Source: Rhodospirillales bacterium
Lineage (GTDB): Bacteria; Pseudomonadota; Alphaproteobacteria; JAJFIK01
Length of the DNA stretch: 37,460 nt
NCBI GenBank assembly: GCA_021775005.1
Contig: JAJFIK010000017.1
Location: 1-37,460 of the forward strand
Direction: 5' to 3'
Shown: in pieces, positions 1-8,906 of the stretch
Numbering within the stretch: the stretch's first letter is position 1
How the letters are laid out: each line of letters opens with the position of its first letter
Program-made: the position numbers and the translations under genes
The notes under the pieces: model-generated
What the model was told of the DNA's origin: nothing
The model's input: the letters and a program-made list of their open reading frames with translations, nothing else
Database searches by the model: none

Positions 1-1
1 C

Positions 2-721
<720 letters not shown>

Positions 722-724
722 GCC

Positions 725-1537
725 ATGAAGCCTCTGGCTGGAGTACGCATCCTTCTAACCAATGATGACGGTATACATGCGCCGGGACTGGAAACATTGG
801 AGGAGATGGCGCGCGCCTTGTCGGACGATGTTTGGATCGTGGCACCAGAATCCGAACAAAGCGGTGCCTCCCATTCACTCACCCTGCATGAACCTTTGCG
901 CATAAGGGAGATGGGTGAGCAGCGCTATGCGGTACTGGGCACGCCGACCGATTGTGTCGTCATGGCCGTGCATCACATAATGAAAGATCACCCGCCGCAA
1001 CTTGTTTTGTCCGGCGTCAACCGCGGTGCCAATGTCGCGGATGATGTAACCTATTCCGGCACCGTAGCGGGCGCGATGGAAGGTACCGTGCTGGGCATTC
1101 CTTCGATTGCTCTCAGCCAGAGCTATGACTGGGAAAACGGTCGTACACCGCCATGGCAAACCGCCGCCTGTCATGGACCGGGTTTGATAGAACGGCTTTG
1201 GTCCAGCGGGTGGCCTGATCCTGTGCTGCTCAACATCAACTTCCCTGGCTGCGCACCTGAGAAGGTATCGGGCGTTGAAATTACCCGCCAAGGCAAACGC
1301 GACGCGTCTGCCCTAAGATTGATTGAGCGTGTGGACGGGCGAAACATGCCGTATTTCTGGTTGGGGTTTCAGCCGCCGGCAGTGTTTGCGCCCAAAGAAG
1401 GGACAGATCGACATGCCCTGTGGCATCGCCGCGTTTCTGTAACACCGCTTCACATGAATCTGACAGAGCCAAGTGCCAACCTGCAGTTATCTGAAACATT
1501 GGACGCATTACCCCCAGAACTTGGCAAACCAAAATGA
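725..1537 (+). CDS. surE: 5'/3'-nucleotidase SurE
   Basis: Metal-dependent nucleoside-monophosphate phosphatase (survival protein E), 270 residues, the usual family length. The N-terminus shows the metal-binding NDDG (Asp14-Asp15) followed by HAPG. Next come VAPESEQSGASHSLT, GTPTDCV, and the active-site loop SGVNRGANVADDVTYSGT. The gene begins 3 bases after the serS stop and ends in an ATGA overlap with pcm. The surE-pcm-nlpD order is widely conserved in proteobacteria and links nucleotide and protein damage control to envelope maintenance. Assignment rests on motifs seen directly in the translation. Confidence 0.97.
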   Translation: MKPLAGVRILLTNDDGIHAPGLETLEEMARALSDDVWIVAPESEQSGASHSLTLHEPLRIREMGEQRYAVLGTPTDCVVMAVHHIMKDHPPQLVLSGVNRGANVADDVTYSGTVAGAMEGTVLGIPSIALSQSYDWENGRTPPWQTAACHGPGLIERLWSSGWPDPVLLNINFPGCAPEKVSGVEITRQGKRDASALRLIERVDGRNMPYFWLGFQPPAVFAPKEGTDRHALWHRRVSVTPLHMNLTEPSANLQLSETLDALPPELGKPK

Positions 1538-2187
1538 CAGCTGAAGACAAGATTGATACGCGCAAGATCGAGCTCGTAATGCAGCTCCGAAAGCGCGGCA
1601 TATCGGACCCGCGGGTCTTGGCTGCGTTAGAGCGCACACCGCGCGACGTCTTTGTACCTGATCAGTTTGAGGAACAAGCCTATGATGATCACGCGCTGCC
1701 GATCGAATGCGGCCAGACAATCTCGCAACCATTTGTCGTAGCATTCATGACCCAAGCGCTTGGTGTCGGCCCGCGCATGAAGGTCCTGGAAGTTGGCACC
1801 GGCTCAGGGTATCAAGCCGCTGTTTTAGCGCGCCTATGTCGCCGCGTTTACTCTCTGGAAAGATATCGCACTCTTTTGAGCCAAGCGGAGGCGCGCTTTC
1901 GCGCATTGGACCTCACAAATATCACTACAAAAACTGGTGACGGAACAAAGGGTTGGCCCGAACAAGCGCCGTTTGATCGGATAATTGTGACCGCAGCAGC
2001 TGAATCCGTACCAGACGAACTAATTCATCAACTGAAAATTGACGGTTGGATGATTATTCCTGTGGGGCGGTCAGTAGAAGACCAGACCCTGATGCGGATC
2101 AAAAAGACTGAAGACGGGCTCACGCAAGAGCCTTTGTTGCCAGTCCGGTTCGTACCATTGGTGGCGGGACGCCCCAACGAGGCCTGA
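1534..2187 (+). CDS. pcm: Protein-L-isoaspartate O-methyltransferase
   Basis: Cytosolic repair enzyme that uses S-adenosylmethionine to methylate isoaspartyl residues in damaged proteins. It has 217 residues, normal for the family. The family signature GQTIS lies at residues 60-64. The SAM-binding glycine-rich loop LEVGTGSGYQ is near residues 85-94, and a later DRIIVTAAA segment matches the methyltransferase fold. The ATG overlaps the surE stop as ATGA (1534-1537), implying translational coupling. No unusual residues seen. Confidence 0.97.
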   Translation: MTAEDKIDTRKIELVMQLRKRGISDPRVLAALERTPRDVFVPDQFEEQAYDDHALPIECGQTISQPFVVAFMTQALGVGPRMKVLEVGTGSGYQAAVLARLCRRVYSLERYRTLLSQAEARFRALDLTNITTKTGDGTKGWPEQAPFDRIIVTAAAESVPDELIHQLKIDGWMIIPVGRSVEDQTLMRIKKTEDGLTQEPLLPVRFVPLVAGRPNEA

Positions 2188-2250
2188 CCTTCTACACAAA
2201 GGACCGCACCAATGGCGCAATCTTATAATGCGCTGAGAAGGAAGGGTTCG

Positions 2251-3243
2251 ATGGGTCGGCAGGTACAGATCAAACAGCTGACAAAGATTGCACTGATCGC
2301 TTTGGTGGCGACGGGCTTGCAAAGCTGTGGCCGGGCATTTTATGCCGATTGGCCAAGCACACATCGCAATACGCAAGTGCAAGATCATGCGCGCGCCAAC
2401 GGGCCTCAAGAAGTTCGCGTACGCCGAGGTGATACATTGTCTGAAATCGCCTTACGCAACGATGTGCCGTTTCGTGCCCTTGCCAGCGCCAATAACATTC
2501 GCGCGCCTTATACGATTTTTGTTGGCCAGGAGCTGACGGTTCCTGGTCCGCCCACCCACACTGTGCGCCGCGGCGAAAGCCTGTCGGTGATCGCAGCCCG
2601 CTATGATGTATCAACGCGTCAGCTTGCACGTCAGAACCGCATTCGCCGTGCTGATCACATTGATGTGGGTGATCAAATTACTTTGCCTTGGACGGCGGCA
2701 ACCCCGGCGACCAATGGCATCAGCCGAAATGTGGCAGCGGCACAGCCGCGCTCAACAGCGACGTCGCGGCCTCAAGAGCGCACTGCACCGCAGCCGCGCC
2801 GGATCACACCGCAACCCGCCAATGTGGTATCGGCTCGCGAGCTTGCGCCGCCGCCTCGGTCGGGCCAGGGCTTCCGGTGGCCGGTGGATGGGCAGGTCAT
2901 CTCAGACTTTGGCCCCAAGGATGGCGGCCAACACAATGATGGCATCAATATCTCAGTTCCCGTGGGCACGCCGGTCCATGCCGCCGATGCGGGGGTGGTA
3001 ATTTATTCCGGTAATGAAGTGCCTGGTTACGGCAATTTGATCCTGATCCGCCACGACAGCGGATATGTCACGGCCTATGCCCACAATTCAAGGCTCAACG
3101 TCGCCCAGGGTGCAGTGGTGACCCAGGGCCAGGTTCTGGCACTTTCTGGCCGCTCAGGGCGGGTGAGCGAACCTCAGGTGCATTTTGAGGTCCGCCGCAA
3201 CAGCCGCGCCGTCAATCCAGCCCAATTTCTTGCCGGGGCCTAG
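2251..3243 (+). CDS. NlpD/DipM-like lipoprotein: two LysM domains plus degenerate M23 (LytM) domain
   Basis: Envelope lipoprotein probably acting in septal peptidoglycan splitting by activating amidases. From the chosen ATG there is a lipoprotein signal with Cys26 (lipobox LQSC). LysM domains lie at about residues 55-98 (RRGDTLSEIA) and 103-147 (RRGESLSVIA). A Pro/Arg/Thr-rich linker follows, then a C-terminal LytM/M23 domain at about 207-328. Catalytic positions are altered: the canonical HxGxD reads NDGIN (229-233), and the HxH pair reads QVH (309-311). This points to a non-hydrolytic activator, as in NlpD, EnvC and DipM. An in-frame ATG at 2212 also has an AAAGGA-type ribosome site and would add 13 residues; 2251 gives the better signal peptide and has GGAAGGG upstream. 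Position after surE-pcm supports nlpD identity. Confidence 0.88.
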   Translation: MGRQVQIKQLTKIALIALVATGLQSCGRAFYADWPSTHRNTQVQDHARANGPQEVRVRRGDTLSEIALRNDVPFRALASANNIRAPYTIFVGQELTVPGPPTHTVRRGESLSVIAARYDVSTRQLARQNRIRRADHIDVGDQITLPWTAATPATNGISRNVAAAQPRSTATSRPQERTAPQPRRITPQPANVVSARELAPPPRSGQGFRWPVDGQVISDFGPKDGGQHNDGINISVPVGTPVHAADAGVVIYSGNEVPGYGNLILIRHDSGYVTAYAHNSRLNVAQGAVVTQGQVLALSGRSGRVSEPQVHFEVRRNSRAVNPAQFLAGA

Positions 3244-3286
3244 GCAAACCACCACTTAAATCCTATCTGGAACCCTCAGGGGACGC

Positions 3287-3314
3287 TTGCAAAGGGCGGG
3301 CGCGCGGCTATAGT
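3287..3314 (+). promoter_or_regulatory. Probable sigma-70-type promoter for yajC-secD-secF
   Basis: TTGCAA (3287-3292) and TATAGT (3309-3314) are separated by 16 bases in the 131-base gap between nlpD and yajC. Both hexamers are close to consensus and the distance to the yajC ATG (61 bases) is reasonable. This is seen in sequence only; no transcription data support it. Confidence 0.45.
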
Positions 3315-3374
3315 CCGCGCCGAAACGTTTCGTGGCCGATTTGCGCCACCAACAGCTTCAGGGATTGAAGAAAA

Positions 3375-3671
3375 ATGGACCAAGGACTTACCACCATTCT
3401 GATGATGGGCGCGATATTCGCCATCATGTACTTCCTGCTTATCCGCCCTCAGAACAAACGCATGAAAGAGCACCAAACCATGGTCGCCGCCATTCGCCGC
3501 GGTGACACGGTGGTGACCTCTGGCGGGATCATCGGCAAAGTCACAAAAGTTGTGGATGATACTGAAGCCGTGGTTGAGATCGCTGAAAATGTCCGGGTCC
3601 GTGTGATCAAGCAAACCGTGACAGATGTCCGCGCCAAGGGCGAACCCGCCCCAACAGCTGCCAACGACTAA
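3375..3671 (+). CDS. yajC: Preprotein translocase subunit YajC
   Basis: Small single-span inner-membrane partner of SecDF and YidC at the Sec holotranslocon, 98 residues. One transmembrane helix occupies about residues 6-22, directly followed by the family hallmark LIRPQNKRMKEH. A basic/beta cytosolic part follows, with RRGDTVVTSGGIIGKV. It precedes secD by 26 bases in the standard yajC-secD-secF order. Confidence 0.97.
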   Translation: MDQGLTTILMMGAIFAIMYFLLIRPQNKRMKEHQTMVAAIRRGDTVVTSGGIIGKVTKVVDDTEAVVEIAENVRVRVIKQTVTDVRAKGEPAPTAAND

Positions 3672-3697
3672 TCCGCTAACACACCGGACACCCTTAC

Positions 3698-5299
3698 ATG
3701 CTCTATTTTCAGACTTGGAAAACTCTGCTGATTCTCGGCGTCTGCGTGCTGGGGTTCATCTTCGCGATTCCCAATGCGGTGCCCGAGAATATGCGGGACC
3801 AATTGCCTCAGTTTATGAGCAACACGCTCAACCTGGGGCTCGATCTCAAAGGCGGACAGCATTTGCTGTTGCAAGTTGAGATCAGCGAGATTTTCGAGCA
3901 GCGCCTTGAAAACCTTGAAGATCAAGTGCGCACAGGATTGCTGAGCAATAATATTGGCTATACCGGCCTTGATGTGGTGGACCAGCAGCTGCGCGTGCGT
4001 GTGCGAGACCCGGCCCAATTGTCACTGGCAGAGCAGGTCATCAACGACCTTGGTGAACCCATCACAACCGGCAACTTTGCCATCGGGGCGGGCGGCGGAA
4101 CTGATATTCTAGTTTCAAGCACCGATGATGGTCTCATATCGGTGGTTCTGACCGAAGAAGCACAAACCGCATTGACCACTCAAGCCGTCAATCAATCCAT
4201 CGAAGTGGTAAGACGGCGCGTTGATGAGTTCGGCACCAACGAGCCGACCATTCAGCGGCAGGGCCGTGATCGTATAATCGTGCAAGTGCCCGGTGGCCAG
4301 ATTGATACCGATATCCTCAATACCACCGCACGGCTTGAGTTCCGTATGCATGACTTCGAAGTGCCAATCAGTGTGGCGCTCGATGGCAATGTGCCGAGCC
4401 GATCTGAGGTCTTGCCCACGTCAAACCCGGGTGAGCCCTATATTGTTGTGCGCAACGCGGTACTGATCGACGGCGACAATCTGGTCAATGCGCAGCCAGG
4501 GTTTAGCCAGCGGACCGGCGAACCCATCGTGTCCATTCGGTTCAATACCCAAGGGGCGCAAATATTCTCGCGGATCACACGTGACAACGTAGGCCGGCGC
4601 TTTGCCGTGGTTCTTGATGACGTTGTCATCACCGCGCCCAACATTAACGAGCACATTCCAAGCGGCAATGCCGAAATCAGCGGCAACTTTACCCCCGAGG
4701 CGGCGAACAACCTCGCCATCTTATTACGGGCGGGCGCATTGCCGGCATCACTCACCATTATTGAAGAACGCAATGTGGGACCGGATCTGGGTCAGGATTC
4801 CATCAACGCTGGTCAATATGCGTCGATGATCGGGTTTGCTTTGGTGATCATTTTTATGATTGCCGCATATGGTCTTTTCGGCGTTTACGCCGATATCGCA
4901 CTGGTGGTGAATTTGGTTCTCATCACCGGGGCTTTGTCATTGTTCCAGGCCACGCTGACACTGCCGGGGATTGCCGGGATTATCTTGACCATTGGTATGG
5001 CGGTGGATGCGAATGTGCTCATCTTTGAGCGCATTCGTGAAGAAGTCGCCGCAGGAAAAACGCCCATCAACGCCGTTGAGACCGGCTATAGCCGAGCGCT
5101 GGGCACCATCTTGGACGCCAATATAACGACGCTCATTGCAGCGGTAATCCTGTTCCAATTGGGCGCAGGCCCAATCCGCGGTTTTGCCGTCACCCTCGGC
5201 ATCGGTATTATTACCTCGGTCTTTACCGCCTTTACATTCACTCGGCTTTTGGTCGCTACGTGGTTGCGCACCGCCAAGCCAAAACATCTTCCCATTTAG
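3698..5299 (+). CDS. secD: Protein translocase subunit SecD
   Basis: Inner-membrane RND-like subunit that uses the proton gradient to help pull exported proteins through SecYEG; 533 residues. An N-terminal TM helix (residues 6-24) is followed by the periplasmic P1 region with the GLDLKGGQHLLL motif. VVRRRVDEFGTNEPTIQRQG and VQVPGG follow. The C-terminal block of TM helices begins near residue 370 and contains GMAVDANVLIFERIREEV, the conserved charged TM4 region. No strong Shine-Dalgarno is evident before the ATG. secF follows after 15 bases. Confidence 0.98.
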   Translation: MLYFQTWKTLLILGVCVLGFIFAIPNAVPENMRDQLPQFMSNTLNLGLDLKGGQHLLLQVEISEIFEQRLENLEDQVRTGLLSNNIGYTGLDVVDQQLRVRVRDPAQLSLAEQVINDLGEPITTGNFAIGAGGGTDILVSSTDDGLISVVLTEEAQTALTTQAVNQSIEVVRRRVDEFGTNEPTIQRQGRDRIIVQVPGGQIDTDILNTTARLEFRMHDFEVPISVALDGNVPSRSEVLPTSNPGEPYIVVRNAVLIDGDNLVNAQPGFSQRTGEPIVSIRFNTQGAQIFSRITRDNVGRRFAVVLDDVVITAPNINEHIPSGNAEISGNFTPEAANNLAILLRAGALPASLTIIEERNVGPDLGQDSINAGQYASMIGFALVIIFMIAAYGLFGVYADIALVVNLVLITGALSLFQATLTLPGIAGIILTIGMAVDANVLIFERIREEVAAGKTPINAVETGYSRALGTILDANITTLIAAVILFQLGAGPIRGFAVTLGIGIITSVFTAFTFTRLLVATWLRTAKPKHLPI

Positions 5300-5314
5300 G
5301 GATAGGACAAAAAA

Positions 5315-6262
5315 ATGTTACTGCGCTTGATTCCACAGAAGACCTCCTTCCGGTTCATTCACCTGCGCTTTGTGAGCATGACTGTGTCGGCATTCCTAAT
5401 GCTTGCCTCAATGGGGCTGTTCTTTGTGCAGGGGTTGAATTACGGCATTGATTTTCAAGGCGGCACTCTGGTGGAGGTTTCAACAGAAGACGCTGCCGAT
5501 CTGAACGCCATCCGGAGCGTTGTTGGGGCATTGGGACTTGGCGATGTTCAAGTGCAGGCTTTTGGCAATATCAATGACGTCCTGATCCGCGTGGAAGCCC
5601 AAGCCGGCGAAGGCCGCGAGGGCGAACTTGCTCAACGCAATGCGGTTGAAACCGTTCAAGCCGCGCTGACCGAAGCATTTCCAAATATTACATTTCGGCG
5701 CACCGAAGTTGTCGGGCCCAAGGTCAGCGGAGAACTTGTGACAGCGGGGGCCACCGCCGTCATTGTTGCCGTGCTGGCAGTGCTTATCTACATCTGGTTC
5801 CGCTTTGAGTGGCAGTTCTCCCTCGGCGCAGTGGCCGCATTGGTCCATGACGTGGTGCTGACCATTGGTGTGTTTTCACTTTTGCGCCTGGAGTTCAATC
5901 TCTCCATCGTCGCTGCGCTACTCACTATCGTCGGGTATTCCTTGAACGATACAGTGGTGGTCTTTGACCGCGTGCGAGAGAACCTGCGCAAGTACAAACG
6001 AATGCCGCTGCCGGAGTTGCTGGATACATCTATCAACGACACCCTGTCACGCACATTGATGACCTCGTTGACAACCCTGTTGGCGCTCATTGCGCTCTAT
6101 ACATTTGGCGGTGAAGTGATCCGTGGATTTACCTTTGCTATGATCTGGGGCGTGATCGTGGGGACGTACTCTTCGATTTTCATCGCCTCTCCCGTACTCC
6201 TGATGCTTGGTGTGAAGCGCGACTGGAGCGGCGTGAATGAGGCCGCTACGGCGCGGCCCTAA
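5315..6262 (+). CDS. secF: Protein translocase subunit SecF
   Basis: Partner of SecD in the inner membrane, 315 residues, six predicted TM helices. Landmarks are GIDFQGGTLVEV after TM1, TEVVGPKVSGEL before TM2, and GYSLNDTVVVFDRVRENL in the TM4-5 region. The C-terminus ends in a short cytosolic tail. An AGGA ribosome site sits 8 bases before the ATG. The end overlaps the next gene by 26 bases if that gene uses its first ATG. Confidence 0.98.
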   Translation: MLLRLIPQKTSFRFIHLRFVSMTVSAFLMLASMGLFFVQGLNYGIDFQGGTLVEVSTEDAADLNAIRSVVGALGLGDVQVQAFGNINDVLIRVEAQAGEGREGELAQRNAVETVQAALTEAFPNITFRRTEVVGPKVSGELVTAGATAVIVAVLAVLIYIWFRFEWQFSLGAVAALVHDVVLTIGVFSLLRLEFNLSIVAALLTIVGYSLNDTVVVFDRVRENLRKYKRMPLPELLDTSINDTLSRTLMTSLTTLLALIALYTFGGEVIRGFTFAMIWGVIVGTYSSIFIASPVLLMLGVKRDWSGVNEAATARP

Positions 6263-7088
6263 CCCGGTGACACAATTTTCCGAAACGCGACTTGAGTCGG
6301 TTCGGACAAATGATCCTGATCGTTATCTTGCCGCACTGATGGCACCTTTACCGCTGCGCGATTACCTTATTTCTCTCTATGCCTTTGCAAATGAGATCGC
6401 CCGCGTGCGCGACGTAACAACCGATCCGATGGTTGCCGCCGTCCGCTTGCAATGGTGGCGCGATCTCGTTACGACCGCGGCAGCAAGCGACCCGCAAGAC
6501 CCGGTGGGCGAGGGGGTCGCAGCGCTTTTGAAGGGCAATCTTCTTGCGCCCACAGACCTCATGACCATGATCGATGCCCGTGAGCGTGATCTTGAGGACC
6601 ACGTGATCTCCACTTGGGATGAGCTGGATCACTACTGCGATGGCACCGCGGGTCTCGTCATTCGCGCAGCACTCAAACTCGGCGGCGCGCCTAATGATGA
6701 GTTGGCAACCATGGCCGGGCGCTGCTGGGGCATCACCGGCCTTGTCCGCGCCTTCCCGTTTCATGCCGGGCAAGGGCGGGTCTACATGCCTGCAGAAGCC
6801 TTTGATGATGTGGGTTTGGACCCGCACGCCGTCTTTCAGGGGCAAGAGTCACAAAAAGCGTTTGCGATCCTGTTCGCCGCCTCAGCTCGCGCCGTTGACT
6901 ATTGGCAAGACATGAAACCCCTTATGGCCCGCCTGCCAAAGGCGGCGCGTGCGGCGGTCAGCTATGTAGGGTTTTATGATCTCTATGCGCGGCAACTCAG
7001 AAGTCGCCCGGGCGAGGCGTATCTGATCCACCCGGAGATCCCGGCGTTTCGCAAACAGTTCAAATTTATCATGGGCGGGCTTGGTTAG
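6237..7088 (+). CDS. Squalene/phytoene synthase-family protein, NDUFAF6-like
   Basis: All-helical protein of 283 residues resembling the trans-isoprenyl synthase fold. The first motif region reads FANEIARVRDVTTDP and is followed by VRLQWWRDL. The aspartate-rich DXXXD metal sites of true squalene or phytoene synthases are not present in canonical form. The arrangement resembles mitochondrial NDUFAF6, a complex I assembly factor, and its alphaproteobacterial relatives that sit beside secDF. I infer a non-catalytic or respiratory-assembly role and would not call it a carotenoid enzyme. The ATG at 6237 has GGAG eight bases upstream and overlaps secF by 26 bases; a GTG at 6267 just after the secF stop is an alternative start (273 residues). 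Its stop interleaves with that of the convergent VOC gene. Confidence 0.8.
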   Translation: MRPLRRGPNPVTQFSETRLESVRTNDPDRYLAALMAPLPLRDYLISLYAFANEIARVRDVTTDPMVAAVRLQWWRDLVTTAAASDPQDPVGEGVAALLKGNLLAPTDLMTMIDARERDLEDHVISTWDELDHYCDGTAGLVIRAALKLGGAPNDELATMAGRCWGITGLVRAFPFHAGQGRVYMPAEAFDDVGLDPHAVFQGQESQKAFAILFAASARAVDYWQDMKPLMARLPKAARAAVSYVGFYDLYARQLRSRPGEAYLIHPEIPAFRKQFKFIMGGLG

Positions 7089-7467
7089 CCTTCGTCCTTC
7101 AGCCGCCACGGCGGGTTGAGCCTGTTTTCCCCCGCCCAGTAGAGCCGGATGCGATTCCCATCCGGGTCGCGTAGGTGCGCCTCCCGCCAAAGGTATGGCT
7201 GATCAAAGGGATCACGCTCGAACACAACGCCTTTTGATTTTAGTTTGGCCACGGTTTGATCCAGGTCCTCGCACTCAAAGAAAATAGTTGTCGGATGGTC
7301 GGGAATGGGACCGTCTTCCTTATCGAGAGAAAACGTTGCCCCGCCCGGACATTCAAATCGCGCGTAGCCATGTTTGGCATAGACGATCAACTTAAGACCC
7401 AGTGCATTGTAGAACGCCACCGACCGATCAAGTTCGTGATGGGGATCGTTACTTGGTTGAGATTCAT
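7085..7467 (-). pseudogene. VOC (glyoxalase/bleomycin-resistance fold) protein with N-terminal frameshift
   Basis: A small VOC-fold protein is encoded in two frames. The ATG at 7467 gives MNLNQVTIPITNL, a typical first beta-strand of the fold. The frame then shifts by one base near 7428-7434 into DRSVAFYNALGLKLIVYAK and continues to the stop at 7085. One missing base accounts for the break, because 383 bases is one short of 128 codons. The in-frame GTG at 7420 would yield only a 111-residue fragment lacking the first strand. Usual metal ligands are also absent: Gln for the N-terminal His, and Arg for the Glu after DPDGNRI. So even the intact protein was probably a binding protein and not a lyase. 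It lies 5 bases after trmFO and is likely co-transcribed with it. A sequencing or assembly error is possible. Confidence 0.75.
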
Positions 7468-7472
7468 GGGCG

Positions 7473-8870
7473 CTACTCAGCCGCTGCTGCTGTTACGCTT
7501 CCAACCCAGGTATCGATTTCTCCAAGGGCTCTTGCGGACTGGGCGCGTTTGCGCGCGCGACCTTTTTCCTTGCCGCGCAGGCGCGTGCCATCCGCAGGCT
7601 TTGGCACCTCAATATCTGGAAAAAGGCCGAAGTTGATGTTCATAGGCTGAAACGATTTCTTGCCGTCCGACATATGCCCCCCAGTGATGTGTTCCACCAA
7701 GGCGCCGAGAGCCGTGGTAACGGGCGGCGCAGGCAACGCGCTTCCCAATCGTTCAACCGCTGCCATGCGCCCGGCCAGAAGGCCAATGGCGGCGCTTTCC
7801 ACGTAGCCCTCAACGCCGGTGATTTGCCCGGCAAACCGAAGCCGCACATCAGCCTTGAGGCGTAGCTGATTATCTAGGACTTTGGGAGAATTGAGAAAGG
7901 TATTGCGATGCAGCCCCCCAAGGCGCGCAAAACGCGCGTTCTCAAGGCCGGGGATCATACGGAATACTTCCGTCTGCAAGCCGTGGCGCAGCTTGGTCTG
8001 GAATCCAACCATGTTGTAGAGCGTGCCCAGGGCATTGTCCTGGCGCAGCTGTACGATGGCATAGGGTTTTACTTGTGGGTCATGCTCATTGGTCAGGCCC
8101 ACGGGTTTCATGGGGCCAAAGCGCAAGGTTTCGCGGCCCCGTTCCGCCATCACCTCAATAGGCAAGCAGCCCTCAAAATAGGGCGTACCCTCCCATTCTT
8201 TGAAGTCGGTCTTTTCGCCAGCCAGTAGCGCGTCAATGAAGTTGTTGTACTGCTGCTCAGACATGGGGCAGTTGATGTAGGCCGCCATTTCGCCCGAGGG
8301 CCCGGGCTTGTCATAGCGGGATTGCATCCAGGCTTTATCCATATTGACACTGTCAGCATAGATAATTGGGGCAATAGCATCGAAAAACGCCAACTCTTCC
8401 TCGCCGGTCAGCGCACCGATGGCTTCAGCCAAAGCAGGCGAGGTGAGCGGACCTGTGGCCACGATGACGCTGTCCCAGTCTGCGGGAGGCATGCCGGCGA
8501 CCTCAGCGCGGTCAATGGTCACCAAGGGATGCGCTTCGAGCTTTGTGGTGACAGCTTGCGAGAAGCCATCACGGTCAACTGCCAGCGCGCCGCCAGCGGG
8601 AACCTGATGCGCGTCGCCGCACGCCATAATCACAGAACCACAGCGGCGCATTTCCTCATGCAGGAGCCCGACCGCATTGTTTTCCGCATCGTCGGAACGG
8701 AAAGAGTTCGAGCACACAAGCTCAGCCAACCCACCGGTTTTGTGGGCGTCCGTGCAGCGGGTGGGGCGCATCTCATGGAGCACCACGGGCACGCCAAGCT
8801 CAGCCGCCTGCCACGCGGCTTCGGACCCCGCGAGCCCGCCGCCAATAATATGGATGGGTTTCATGGTCAT
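7473..8870 (-). CDS. trmFO: tRNA (uracil-54-C5)-methyltransferase, folate-dependent, TrmFO
   Basis: FAD enzyme that makes ribothymidine at tRNA position 54 using methylene-tetrahydrofolate and NAD(P)H. The N-terminal dinucleotide-binding loop is [23 protein letters not shown] and [15 protein letters not shown] carry the two cysteines that TrmFO uses in catalysis. GPMKPVGL and [12 protein letters not shown] follow. From the ATG at 8870 the protein has 465 residues (a second ATG at 8864 is equally likely); a TTG at 8906 would add an unconserved extension. It follows the amidase gene by 36 bases on the same strand. The GidA-like MnmG enzyme is excluded by length and by the cysteine motifs. Confidence 0.95.
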   Translation of the reverse strand: MTMKPIHIIGGGLAGSEAAWQAAELGVPVVLHEMRPTRCTDAHKTGGLAELVCSNSFRSDDAENNAVGLLHEEMRRCGSVIMACGDAHQVPAGGALAVDRDGFSQAVTTKLEAHPLVTIDRAEVAGMPPADWDSVIVATGPLTSPALAEAIGALTGEEELAFFDAIAPIIYADSVNMDKAWMQSRYDKPGPSGEMAAYINCPMSEQQYNNFIDALLAGEKTDFKEWEGTPYFEGCLPIEVMAERGRETLRFGPMKPVGLTNEHDPQVKPYAIVQLRQDNALGTLYNMVGFQTKLRHGLQTEVFRMIPGLENARFARLGGLHRNTFLNSPKVLDNQLRLKADVRLRFAGQITGVEGYVESAAIGLLAGRMAAVERLGSALPAPPVTTALGALVEHITGGHMSDGKKSFQPMNINFGLFPDIEVPKPADGTRLRGKEKGRARKRAQSARALGEIDTWVGSVTAAAAE

Positions 8871-8906
8871 AGGGCGGAACCTAGGTCGAGAGATCCTTAA
8901 GTTCAA

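Noticed and set aside
6237-7088. Phytoene or squalene synthase for carotenoid/hopanoid synthesis
   Set aside because: Canonical DXXXD metal motifs are missing and no isoprenoid genes are nearby.
7085-7420. VOC gene taken as starting at GTG 7420
   Set aside because: This start omits the first strand of the fold, which is present one frame over from ATG 7467.
8322-8900. 192-codon plus-strand open frame opposite trmFO
   Set aside because: Antisense to conserved TrmFO motifs with no recognisable protein features.
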